The notes beneath the pieces were generated by a model. It was not told where the DNA came from. It saw only the letters and a list, made by a program, of their open reading frames with translations, and did not search any database. A stretch of DNA of 20,554 bases from a virus, in IMG/VR virus record IMGVR_UViG_3300020470_000583, positions 1 through 20,554 of that record; one strand, written 5' to 3'. This document shows, one piece after another, positions 13,986 through 20,320 of this stretch (position 1 is its first letter; each line of letters opens with the position of its first letter). The translations under genes were made by a program, and so were the position numbers.

Positions 13986-16088
13986 ATGGAACTAAAAGCC
14001 AAAACAGAACTAGAGATAGAAAGCATTGTTCAGGCCGCTATTGATGACGCTGTAGACTTTGTTGAGAGCGAAATATCTGAGGACAGAATTAGAGCGCAAC
14101 GCTACTACGATGGTGAGGTAGATATAGGCTATGAAGATGGGCGCAGTAAAGTAGTCGCTACTAAAGTTCGGGATACGGTTCGAGCTATTAAGCCTTCATT
14201 AATGCGTGTGTTTTTAAGCACCGCAAGACCAGTTGAGTTTATGCCTCATGGTCCAGAAGATGTAAATATGGCAGAGCAAGCAACTGATTACGTTCACTAT
14301 GAGTTCCAACGTAGCAATGGTTATAGGGTGTTGAACGATGCGTTTCACGATGCGCTAATTAAAAAGCAAGGTATAGTCAAAGCTTACTGGGAAGAAATGC
14401 CAGAAGCAGAGATTTATACTTATACAAACTTATCTGATGATGAATATACGTTTTTAGTGCAGGATGATGATGTAACTGTTTTAGAGCATACCGTTGAACA
14501 AGAAATGAGTATGGATGAGCAAGGCGTTGAAATAGAAATGCCTGTTCATTCTGCAAAAGTGTCGAGAAAAATGTATGCTGGTTGTTTAAAAATAGAAAGC
14601 ATACCTCCAGAGGATTTTTTTGTAGATAGAAATTGCAGAACTTTAGAGGATGCTCATGTTATTGTTCATAGAACAGAAATGAGGGCTAGTGATCTTATTT
14701 CTATGGGCTTTGATGCTGAAGAAGTTTTAAAACTTGATAGTTTTGATGCAGGCACAGAAATGACTGAAGCCGAGCGAACTGAAAGACAGGGCTATACAAG
14801 TGATTTTAATGAAACAAGCTCTGATCCATCTATGAATCAAGTTACTTTAACAGAAGCTTATATGCGGATGGACGTTGATGGAACAGGGGTTGCTGTGTTG
14901 CATAGATTTCTATGCGGTGGAACTAGGTATAAACTGCTAGATTATGAGTTAGCAGATGAATTACCTTTTGCAAAATTTGAAGTAGACCCAGAACCACACA
15001 CATTTTATGGCAGAAGTATTGCTGATCTAGTTATAGATGATCAGGACGCAGCAACCTCTATTTTAAGAGGTATATTAGACAATGTAGCTATGACTAATAA
15101 TCCTAGAGTTGGTATAGTCGATGGCGCAGTAAATATAGACGATGTTTTGAATAACGAAATAGGTGCTATTGTTCGTATGCGTCAGGCAGGCGCAGTGCAG
15201 GATTTAGCTGTGCCATTTACAGCAGGCCAAACGCTAGGCGCACTAACCTATCTAGATCAGCTTGTAGAGGGCAAGACAGGCGTTACCAAGGCTTCTATGG
15301 GCTTAGACCCTGATGCTATGCAGTCTACAACTAAGGCCGCTGTACAGGCTACTGTGCAAGCAGCAGCAGGGCAAGTAGAAGTGATGGTGCGAAACCTAGC
15401 TGATGGTGCTAGAGACTTGTTTGGCTTAATGTTGAGATTGCTGCAAAAGAACATGGAAGACGGAGCTATGATGCGTATGAATGGACGTTTTCAGCCTGTT
15501 GATCCTAAAGCTTTTGACATAGATATGGACATTAGTATTAATGTTGGGCTTGGCACTGGCAGAGAGGAAGAAAAAACAAACGCTTTAGCTATGGCTCTAC
15601 AGCAGCAAACTATGGTTTATCAAACATATGGCGCTATGAATGGTTTGGTATCTCTAACAAACATCCGTAATACTCTTGCAGACATATTAGCTTCTAGCGG
15701 TATTAGAAACGCAGATCGTTATTTTGCGCCAATTACGCCAGAGATAGAAATGCAATTAATGCAAATGCAACAACAGCAACAAGCTATGTTGGCGCAACAA
15801 GGCCAAGGGCAAGACCCAGCTTCTATGATGGTGCAGGCAGAAGCAATGAAAGCACAAACAAAAGCGCAAGTTGATTTGCAAAGAGCGCAAATGGATGATG
15901 CTAGAAAGCGTGAAGAAATGGCTATGGATGATGATTTAAAACGAGATCAGATGGCGCAAAATCTATATGTTGATGCAGCAAAGACTTTAGGTCAATATGG
16001 ATCAACTGTAGATGTGGCTAAGATTAAGGCAGAGCAAGAAAGAGAGCGGCAAATAAATGATATGACCGCTAGAGCAGCAGGGTTATGA
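13986..16088 (+). CDS. Portal protein, P22/SU10-like
   Basis: This 700-residue protein is the dodecameric portal through which DNA enters and leaves the head. The N-terminal part (EDRIRAQRYYDGEVDIGYEDGRSKVVATKVRDTVRAIKPSLMRVF in outline) is the recognisable start of P22-like portals: a tyrosine-rich YYDG segment followed by a helical V.DTV....PSL.R.F. The middle contains ESIPPEDFFVDR, DQDAATSILRGILDN and GVTKASMGLDPDAMQ, matching stem and crown elements of this family as I remember it. Residues from about 590 are a Gln/Met-rich then charged coiled coil that could form the portal barrel. GAGGAG lies before ATG 13986. The stop overlaps the next start by ATGA. Confidence 0.9.
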   Translation: MELKAKTELEIESIVQAAIDDAVDFVESEISEDRIRAQRYYDGEVDIGYEDGRSKVVATKVRDTVRAIKPSLMRVFLSTARPVEFMPHGPEDVNMAEQATDYVHYEFQRSNGYRVLNDAFHDALIKKQGIVKAYWEEMPEAEIYTYTNLSDDEYTFLVQDDDVTVLEHTVEQEMSMDEQGVEIEMPVHSAKVSRKMYAGCLKIESIPPEDFFVDRNCRTLEDAHVIVHRTEMRASDLISMGFDAEEVLKLDSFDAGTEMTEAERTERQGYTSDFNETSSDPSMNQVTLTEAYMRMDVDGTGVAVLHRFLCGGTRYKLLDYELADELPFAKFEVDPEPHTFYGRSIADLVIDDQDAATSILRGILDNVAMTNNPRVGIVDGAVNIDDVLNNEIGAIVRMRQAGAVQDLAVPFTAGQTLGALTYLDQLVEGKTGVTKASMGLDPDAMQSTTKAAVQATVQAAAGQVEVMVRNLADGARDLFGLMLRLLQKNMEDGAMMRMNGRFQPVDPKAFDIDMDISINVGLGTGREEEKTNALAMALQQQTMVYQTYGAMNGLVSLTNIRNTLADILASSGIRNADRYFAPITPEIEMQLMQMQQQQQAMLAQQGQGQDPASMMVQAEAMKAQTKAQVDLQRAQMDDARKREEMAMDDDLKRDQMAQNLYVDAAKTLGQYGSTVDVAKIKAEQERERQINDMTARAAGL

Positions 16089-16321
16089 CAACAGAGGTAA
16101 GAATAGCGGCAGATGATGCTGAGAGATTAAAAAACGATACTGCTTTTACGCAGTTTGTTGAGGATGTTCGTAATGAGCAAATTAGGCTTTTTACGACTAG
16201 CGCCGCTCAAGACGTTGAGCAACGTGAAGAGGCGCACGCAATACTGCGTGCATTAAACAAGATCGAAGTGCAGCTTGACGCTGCAATAGCAGCAAAGACA
16301 CTTTTAGATCGTAAAGAGTAG
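16085..16321 (+). CDS. Small conserved helical protein between portal and scaffold
   Basis: This 78-residue protein is predominantly helical and charged (RIAADDAERLKNDTAFTQFVEDVRNEQ, then EQREEAHAILRALNKIEVQLDAAIAAKTLLDRKE). It begins at the ATGA overlap with the portal gene, so translation is likely coupled. Similar short helical proteins are commonly found between portal and scaffold genes in phages of this type, as I recall, without a confirmed role. It may assist portal or scaffold assembly. No metal site, membrane segment or nucleic-acid-binding motif is visible. Confidence 0.7.
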   Translation: MTTEVRIAADDAERLKNDTAFTQFVEDVRNEQIRLFTTSAAQDVEQREEAHAILRALNKIEVQLDAAIAAKTLLDRKE

Positions 16322-16325
16322 AGGA
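16321..16325 (+). promoter_or_regulatory. Ribosome-binding site for GTG start at 16333
   Basis: GAGGA begins at the last base of the preceding TAG stop and ends seven bases before GTG 16333. It supports the GTG as the real start of the scaffold gene, since the first in-frame ATG is more than 130 codons inside. Confidence 0.7.
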
Positions 16326-16332
16326 CAGTACC

Positions 16333-17310
16333 GTGCAAACGACTGACAATATAGAAAGCGCCATTGAACAAATCATAGCGCCAGCGCAACAAGAAACAGG
16401 CGAAACTAATCAAGTTGAGGAAGAAACATCTGTAGCTCCAGAAGCTGAAGAAGCTGAAGTGGAAGCAGTTGAAGAAACTGAGGAACTTGATGAGGTAGAG
16501 GTGTCTGATGAGGAATTATTAGATGCCGATATTGAAGCAACTGACATTGAAGAGGAAACTGTCGAGCCAGAGTATTACACCGTCAAATCTGACGGCAAGG
16601 AAGAAACGGTAACAATAGATCAGTTAAAGCAAAGTTATTCAGGTCAAAGCGCAATAAATAAGAGGTTTCAAGAGGTAGCTGAAGCTCGTAAAGAAGTTGA
16701 GAAGAAAGCTGCTGAAATCTCACAACGTGAGCAAATGATAACTCAGATGTACAATCAAGCACAGCAACAAGGTTTTGTGTCACAACCTCAGTTACCAGAT
16801 CATACTTTGGCAGAGAGTGACCCCATTGCTTATATGGAGCAAAGGGCAAAATATGATGCTGATATGCAGAGTTACCAGCAGCAGCAGATGCAAATGCAAC
16901 AACTACAACAGCAACAACAGAAGCAAGCTGATGAACAGCACCAATCTTTTGTTGCAGAACAGGCTGAAATAATTAGAGGTAAAATTCCTGAATTGGCTAA
17001 TCCAGAAAAGAGTCAAGCTCACTGGAGGTCACTTATGGATAGTGCCAAAGAGTATGGCTTTAGCGATGAAGAGATCGCAGCCACAGCCGATGCACGTTAT
17101 ATCCAAATGGCTAACGATGCTATGAAATTTAGACGTATTGTTGCAAATCGCAAAAAGGCAGAAGCCAAAGGCAAGAAAGCCAAACCTGTTGTAAAAGCTG
17201 GTGCTAAGAAGGTCGCTGATCCAGAAGGCTCACTAAAGCGTAAGCAATTTGCTAAATTGCAAAAGACAGGTCGAATGGAAGATGCAATCGATCTAATATT
17301 GAAAACTTAG
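16333..17310 (+). CDS. Capsid scaffolding protein
   Basis: This 325-residue protein is the likely scaffold around which the capsid assembles. Its N-terminal 75 residues are extremely acidic (runs of Glu with EEVEVSDEEL-like motifs). A YTVKSDGKEETVTIDQLKQSY segment follows, then a long coiled coil with a Gln/Met-rich stretch (residues 170-205), and a basic C terminus (RKKAEAKGKKAKPVVKAGAKK; then LKRKQFAKLQKTGRMEDAIDLILKT in outline). Acidic head, coiled centre and a basic capsid-binding tail is the classic scaffold layout, and it lies directly before the major capsid gene. The start is GTG at 16333; GAGGA seven bases before supports it and no in-frame ATG lies near. A hairpin spans its stop codon. 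Confidence 0.85.
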   Translation: MQTTDNIESAIEQIIAPAQQETGETNQVEEETSVAPEAEEAEVEAVEETEELDEVEVSDEELLDADIEATDIEEETVEPEYYTVKSDGKEETVTIDQLKQSYSGQSAINKRFQEVAEARKEVEKKAAEISQREQMITQMYNQAQQQGFVSQPQLPDHTLAESDPIAYMEQRAKYDADMQSYQQQQMQMQQLQQQQQKQADEQHQSFVAEQAEIIRGKIPELANPEKSQAHWRSLMDSAKEYGFSDEEIAATADARYIQMANDAMKFRRIVANRKKAEAKGKKAKPVVKAGAKKVADPEGSLKRKQFAKLQKTGRMEDAIDLILKT

Positions 17311-17326
17311 CATTAACAAAATGCTA
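17308..17326 (+). promoter_or_regulatory. Hairpin across scaffold stop codon
   Basis: TAGCATT (17308-17314), loop AACAA, AATGCTA (17320-17326) is a perfect 7-bp inverted repeat whose first three bases are the TAG stop of the scaffold gene. No T-tract follows, so it is not a standard terminator. It lies 10 bases before the AAAGGA ribosome-binding site (17337-17342) of the capsid gene and might affect mRNA processing or the ratio of scaffold to capsid protein (inference). Confidence 0.45.
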
Positions 17327-17350
17327 TAAGCCGTTGAAAGGAATAGATAA

Positions 17351-18307
17351 ATGGCACAACCAGCAAATACCTTTGATAGCTACGATCAGGTAGGTATTAG
17401 AGAAGACTTGAGTGATGTTATAAATAACATTACTCCAGAGGCCACTCCGTTTCACAGTAAGTGTCCTAAAACAACAGCCAACAATACGTTGGTAGAATGG
17501 CAGACTGATACACTTCGTAACAGTGCCGCAAACGCTCATATTGAAGGTGATGCAACTACTGCACAAGCAGCCACTGCAACTGTTCGACTTAACAACCGAA
17601 CACAAATCTTCAAAAATGCGGTAATCGTATCTGACACTGACGAAGGCCTCAATAAAGCTGGAAGGCAGCGTGAGATGGCCTACCAAATTGTAAAAATTGC
17701 CAAAGAGCAAAAATTAGACATTGAAAAAGCTCTATTTGACAATAATGCAAAAGTAGCAGGGAACTCCAGTACTGCGAGAGAGTTGGCAGGCGCACCAGCT
17801 TGGATGACTACAAACGTGAACTTTGTTTCTGCGTCATCTGGTGCTAACCCAACGGGCGATGGTACGGATGCACGAACAGATTCGGGCGCACCTACTGCGT
17901 TTTCACAAGCTAAATTTGATGCTGTTATGCAATCAATTTGGGAAAATGGTGGGGAGCCTGACACTGTGTATCTCAGCGCATTCCAAATGAATGTGGCATT
18001 GGGCTTTACTGGTAACAATAACCAGCGTTCACAAGTGCAAGCATCTGACGAGCGTGTTATCAAAAGTCTCGCAGTATACACGACTCCTTGGGGTACTATT
18101 GAGTTTATGCCCTCGAGGGAGAACAGAAGCCGTGACGTTTTCATCATGCAAGATGATAAGTGGGAGATTGCGACATTGCGTCCAACTAAAAACACTGAGC
18201 TTGCAAAAACTGGTGATAACACTCAGAGACAAATCGTCACTGAGCTTACACTCTGTGCTAAAAATGAAGCTGCAAACGGCATTATTGCCGATAACACAAC
18301 TTCATAA
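17351..18307 (+). CDS. Major capsid protein, SU10 type (DUF5309-like)
   Basis: This 318-residue protein forms the head shell. The N terminus (NTFDSYDQVGIREDLSDVINNITPEATPFHSKCPKTTANNTLVEWQTDTL in outline) is the recognisable start of SU10-type HK97-fold capsid proteins: IREDLSD.I.NI.P..TPF......NT..EWQTD.L. This is followed by EGDA.......R..N.TQIF...V.VSDT, a central domain with DNNAKVAGNSSTARELAGAPAWM, an ENGGEPDTVYLSAFQMN helix-strand unit and a C-terminal WEIATLRPTK.TELAKTGDN..RQIVTELTL. These are typical family features as I remember them. Length is normal for the family. It is preceded by a good AAAGGA site and followed by a perfect stem-loop, as expected for a highly expressed gene. Confidence 0.92.
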   Translation: MAQPANTFDSYDQVGIREDLSDVINNITPEATPFHSKCPKTTANNTLVEWQTDTLRNSAANAHIEGDATTAQAATATVRLNNRTQIFKNAVIVSDTDEGLNKAGRQREMAYQIVKIAKEQKLDIEKALFDNNAKVAGNSSTARELAGAPAWMTTNVNFVSASSGANPTGDGTDARTDSGAPTAFSQAKFDAVMQSIWENGGEPDTVYLSAFQMNVALGFTGNNNQRSQVQASDERVIKSLAVYTTPWGTIEFMPSRENRSRDVFIMQDDKWEIATLRPTKNTELAKTGDNTQRQIVTELTLCAKNEAANGIIADNTTS

Positions 18308-18318
18308 TAAAATAATAG

Positions 18319-18340
18319 GTAGGGGCAAAAATGCCCCTAC
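18319..18340 (+). terminator. Stem-loop after major capsid gene
   Basis: GTAGGGGCA, loop AAAA, TGCCCCTAC is a perfect 9-bp GC-rich hairpin twelve bases after the capsid stop; a G-T and an A-T pair can extend it. The following TTCT is a short tail, so on the + strand it is a weak or partial terminator, perhaps letting some transcription pass to the next genes. On the opposite strand a more T-rich tail follows. Confidence 0.7.
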
Positions 18341-18358
18341 TTCTAACAGGAGAAAAAC

Positions 18359-18610
18359 ATGAAAGTTTTAGTAGTAGATAGAAGCATCTCAACGTCTAAA
18401 GGTATTGTAAGAGGTGGAGATGAGGTTGATCTGCCAGAAGCAGAAGTAAAAAAGATTATGGCTATGAAGCCAAATGCTTTTGAAGTGCTAAAAGCAGACC
18501 CAAAGCCTGCAAAGAAAACAGCAAAAAAGAAACGTGCTAGAAACGATGATGGCACACTAAAAGCTGATGATCCTAGCACACCAGAAAATGAGGCATGGGA
18601 AGATGGCTAA
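18359..18610 (+). CDS. Small conserved protein downstream of capsid gene
   Basis: This 83-residue protein has a small N-terminal beta-alpha part (MKVLVVDRSISTSKGIVRGGDEVDLPEAEVKKIMAM in outline), a Lys/Ala linker (KPAKKTAKKKRARN) and an acidic tail (ADDPSTPENEAWEDG). I remember a similar K-rich linker with an ADDPSTP.NEAW end in small proteins that follow the capsid gene in marine phages; function unknown, and a head-completion or tail-tip role is possible. A clear AGGAG lies eight bases before ATG 18359, right after the terminator-like hairpin. It overlaps the next gene by 8 bases (ATGGCTAA). Confidence 0.72.
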   Translation: MKVLVVDRSISTSKGIVRGGDEVDLPEAEVKKIMAMKPNAFEVLKADPKPAKKTAKKKRARNDDGTLKADDPSTPENEAWEDG

Positions 18611-18893
18611 AATTGGCGAGTCATATAAGTTTGAAGATGATACGCTAATCATCAAAAACACGCATGACGCTAATGATATGCTCAAGGATGTTGAACACGC
18701 AAGGCAACATTCTGATAATAGCTTTGGCTCTGATTATAAGCACGTTGGTAACGTAGATATGGCGTTACTTAGCGTGTGGCTAAAAGAAGCTGGAGTTAGC
18801 TGGTCAGATACTGGCGCAGTTAAAGAAGTGCTAAAAAGAAAGCTTATGAGTAATGAGTTTTCCAAACTAAGAGTTTGGGAAGGTAGCTACTAG
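18603..18893 (+). CDS. Conserved phage protein of unknown function
   Basis: This 96-residue protein reads MAKIGESYKFEDDTLIIKNTHDANDMLKDV at the start, has a helical AGVSWSDTGAVKEVLKRKL middle and ends SNEFSKLRVWEGSY. I recall near-identical layouts (GE.FKFE...L.I..THD....L......R, then KEAGV.W.DT.A...V..RK, then L.S.EF...RVW.G) as a widespread phage family near the capsid gene, annotated only as hypothetical. An in-frame ATG at 18567 would add 12 residues from the other frame, but ATG 18603, in the 8-base overlap with the gene before, gives the conserved N terminus. No membrane segment. Confidence 0.75.
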   Translation: MAKIGESYKFEDDTLIIKNTHDANDMLKDVEHARQHSDNSFGSDYKHVGNVDMALLSVWLKEAGVSWSDTGAVKEVLKRKLMSNEFSKLRVWEGSY

Positions 18894-18894
18894 C

Positions 18895-19296
18895 GTGGAT
18901 TTGCCCAAGGTTAACATATTAACCGCTGGCACAATGATAGTAGCGATTGTCGGCACAATAAGTGGTGGCATATGGTATGCTTCTAGCCAAGCTTCTGTGA
19001 TTGAGGGTCTTAGCGCAGAAGTAGAAAGATTGACTATTGAGAATAATGCAACTGATCGAACTAATTTAATCAGGGATGTAGAAGCAAATAGCGAACAAAT
19101 AGATGAGATTATAGACTACATTGTCGAAGTCGAAGAGGACGGTGGCGAAACGATTGATGAAATTTACGAAGAGATCGATGCGCTACATGAAGAAACTGCT
19201 TCTATGGCTCAACATATGATGGCTATAATTAAGTTACAAGCAAGGGTAGCAGTTTTGGAAAAAACGATGCAGTTTACAAAAAATGATGGGATGTAA
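18895..19296 (+). CDS. Membrane-anchored acidic coiled-coil protein
   Basis: This 133-residue protein has one N-terminal membrane segment (residues 8-28, ILTAGTMIVAIVGTISGGIWY) followed by a long acidic coiled coil (residues 35-120, with EIIDYIVEVEEDGGETIDEIYEEIDALHEE in outline). The probable topology is inner-membrane anchor with the coil in the periplasm, the shape of an i-spanin, but no family was recognised, and anti-superinfection or holin-partner roles fit as well. The start is GTG at 18895, two bases after the preceding stop; an alternative in-frame ATG at 18934 would cut into the membrane segment. The next gene starts two bases after its stop. Confidence 0.65.
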   Translation: MDLPKVNILTAGTMIVAIVGTISGGIWYASSQASVIEGLSAEVERLTIENNATDRTNLIRDVEANSEQIDEIIDYIVEVEEDGGETIDEIYEEIDALHEETASMAQHMMAIIKLQARVAVLEKTMQFTKNDGM

Positions 19297-19298
19297 CT

Positions 19299-19754
19299 AT
19301 GGACCCCATAACAATCCTTGCAAGCATAAAAACAGGGCTTGCTGCTGGTAAAACTGTTGCAGGGCTAAGTAAGCAGATTGGGCAATTTTTTGACGCAACT
19401 GACCAAGCAAAAAAAACTTTACAGAAAAAAGGTGTATCAAGCAAAAGTGCAAATGCTACGGCGTTGGATCGCTGGGCTAAAATACGCCAAGCAGCAGAAG
19501 CTGAAGAAGAACTCAAAGAGTGGATCACTCAAACGTATGGCAGAAGTAAATACTTAGAGTTACTGAAAATTAGGCGAGAGGTGCTTGCTGAAAAACGTGA
19601 AGCAGAAGCCCAAGCTAGAAGGGATCAGATAGCACAGCAAGAGCTTATGATTACAATCTTTGGTATAGTTGTTTTATTGATTTTTACATTTGTTGGAGCC
19701 ACAGCTTATATGCATTATATGGAGTGGATTGATGTGAGGGATTATTTTCCATGA
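19299..19754 (+). CDS. Phage protein with charged helix and C-terminal membrane anchor
   Basis: This 151-residue protein begins MDPITILASIKTGLAAGKTVAGLSKQIGQFFDATDQAKK in outline, has a charged helical centre (residues 55-115: KEWITQTYGRSKYLELLKIRREVLAEKREAEAQARR in parts) and one C-terminal membrane helix (residues 118-140, MITIFGIVVLLIFTFVGATAYMHYM). I remember the same layout in small proteins of marine phages, including T4-like cyanophages; function is not known. The opening (DPI..ASIKTGLAAGK) is amphipathic and might also touch membrane. Tail-anchored topology would place most of the protein in the cytoplasm. It ends in an ATGA overlap with the next small gene. Confidence 0.7.
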   Translation: MDPITILASIKTGLAAGKTVAGLSKQIGQFFDATDQAKKTLQKKGVSSKSANATALDRWAKIRQAAEAEEELKEWITQTYGRSKYLELLKIRREVLAEKREAEAQARRDQIAQQELMITIFGIVVLLIFTFVGATAYMHYMEWIDVRDYFP

Positions 19755-19927
19755 TTTATGTTTTAATTTTTTTACATTTTATAAACACAGACAACTTGCA
19801 TTATTATCAGATAGGAACCTATTCGGATAAACAGCAATGCCTAGAGCAAGCAGAAAAAGCAAAAATACTAGTAACACACAACTCAATGAAAGTAGCTTGC
19901 CTAGAGGTGAACGCCCAACAATCATAG
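19751..19927 (+). CDS. 58-residue exported two-cysteine protein
   Basis: This short frame starts at ATG 19751 in an ATGA overlap with the gene before and ends at TAG 19925-19927. It reads MIYVLIFLHFINTDN at the start (a hydrophobic signal or anchor, residues 2-11), then YYQIGTYSDKQQCLEQAEKAKIL and MKVACLEVNAQQS. The two cysteines (residues 30 and 50) bracket a helix and could form a disulphide in the periplasm. I recall many marine phages with comparable tiny exported Cys-pair proteins, function unknown. It overlaps the 19837 frame by 91 bases. It was not evident from length alone and is accepted because of the coupled start and protein-like pattern. Confidence 0.55.
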   Translation: MIYVLIFLHFINTDNLHYYQIGTYSDKQQCLEQAEKAKILVTHNSMKVACLEVNAQQS

Positions 19928-20046
19928 AGCGTGGTAAGAAGTTTGCAGCATACGATAAAAATGGTAAGCTGCTGATATTGGGGTACGAAAGAAGAATAGT
20001 ACAGGAGTATGCATATGCCCAAACAAAAGTACGACTTAAACGATAA
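19837..20046 (+). CDS. Small basic protein in overlapping frame
   Basis: This 69-residue frame overlaps the 58-residue gene by 91 bases. Residues 1-25 (MPRASRKSKNTSNTQLNESSLPR) are low in complexity; residues 29-60 (TIIERGKKFAAYDKNGKLLILGYERRIVQEYAYAQ) look like a real small beta-beta-alpha fold and continue well past the end of the overlapping gene. If translation begins at TTG 19897 instead, the overlap shrinks to about 31 bases and only the convincing part is made. No strong ribosome-binding site is seen for either start. The function is unknown. Confidence 0.5.
   Translation: MPRASRKSKNTSNTQLNESSLPRGERPTIIERGKKFAAYDKNGKLLILGYERRIVQEYAYAQTKVRLKR
20003..20007 (+). promoter_or_regulatory. 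Ribosome-binding site choosing ATG 20015
   Basis: AGGAG is seven bases before ATG 20015 and only one base before ATG 20009. The spacing favours the second ATG. Confidence 0.7.
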
Positions 20047-20320
20047 CGGCAAGATTGATGCTGATGAGCGTGAGATCATGCTAGAGGATCGCAGAAGGAT
20101 TATGATTGATGCTGATGCTAAAAGAGATGCACAGAGGCGTATGGCATGGTTTAGCCTTACAGGTATGCTTTTGTTTCCCTTTGGCGTAGTGTTTACAGAG
20201 TGGATGGAGCTTCCTAGAGCTTCAGAAATGCTATCAAGCATGAGCAATATATACTATGTCAGTATCGCCGCCATTGTTGCAGCATATTATGGATTTACAA
20301 ACATGGGGTCTAAAGAATGA
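20015..20320 (+). CDS. EF-hand and two-TM protein, holin candidate
   Basis: This 101-residue protein starts MPKQKYDLNDNGKIDADE. Residues 7-18 form a canonical 12-residue EF-hand loop: Asp7, Asn9, Asn11, Lys13 (backbone), Asp15 and Glu18 at calcium positions 1, 3, 5, 7, 9 and 12. A charged helix (EREIMLEDRRRIMIDADAKRDAQRR in parts) leads to two membrane segments (residues about 44-64, AWFSLTGMLLFPFGVVFTEW, and 75-95, NIYYVSIAAIVAAYYGFTNM). I remember the same combination in marine phages, including T4-like cyanophages, without known function. A calcium-sensing membrane protein or holin is a reasonable inference given the next gene. It ends with an ATGA overlap. Confidence 0.72.
   Translation: MPKQKYDLNDNGKIDADEREIMLEDRRRIMIDADAKRDAQRRMAWFSLTGMLLFPFGVVFTEWMELPRASEMLSSMSNIYYVSIAAIVAAYYGFTNMGSKE

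Noticed and set aside
16868-16925. CAG/CAA-rich, microsatellite-like tract
   Set aside because: It encodes a Gln/Met coiled-coil segment of the scaffold protein and needs no separate repeat explanation.
17680-18222. Long open frame on the minus strand opposite the capsid gene
   Set aside because: It lies wholly opposite a well-recognised capsid protein, has no convincing domain, and no other minus-strand gene supports it.
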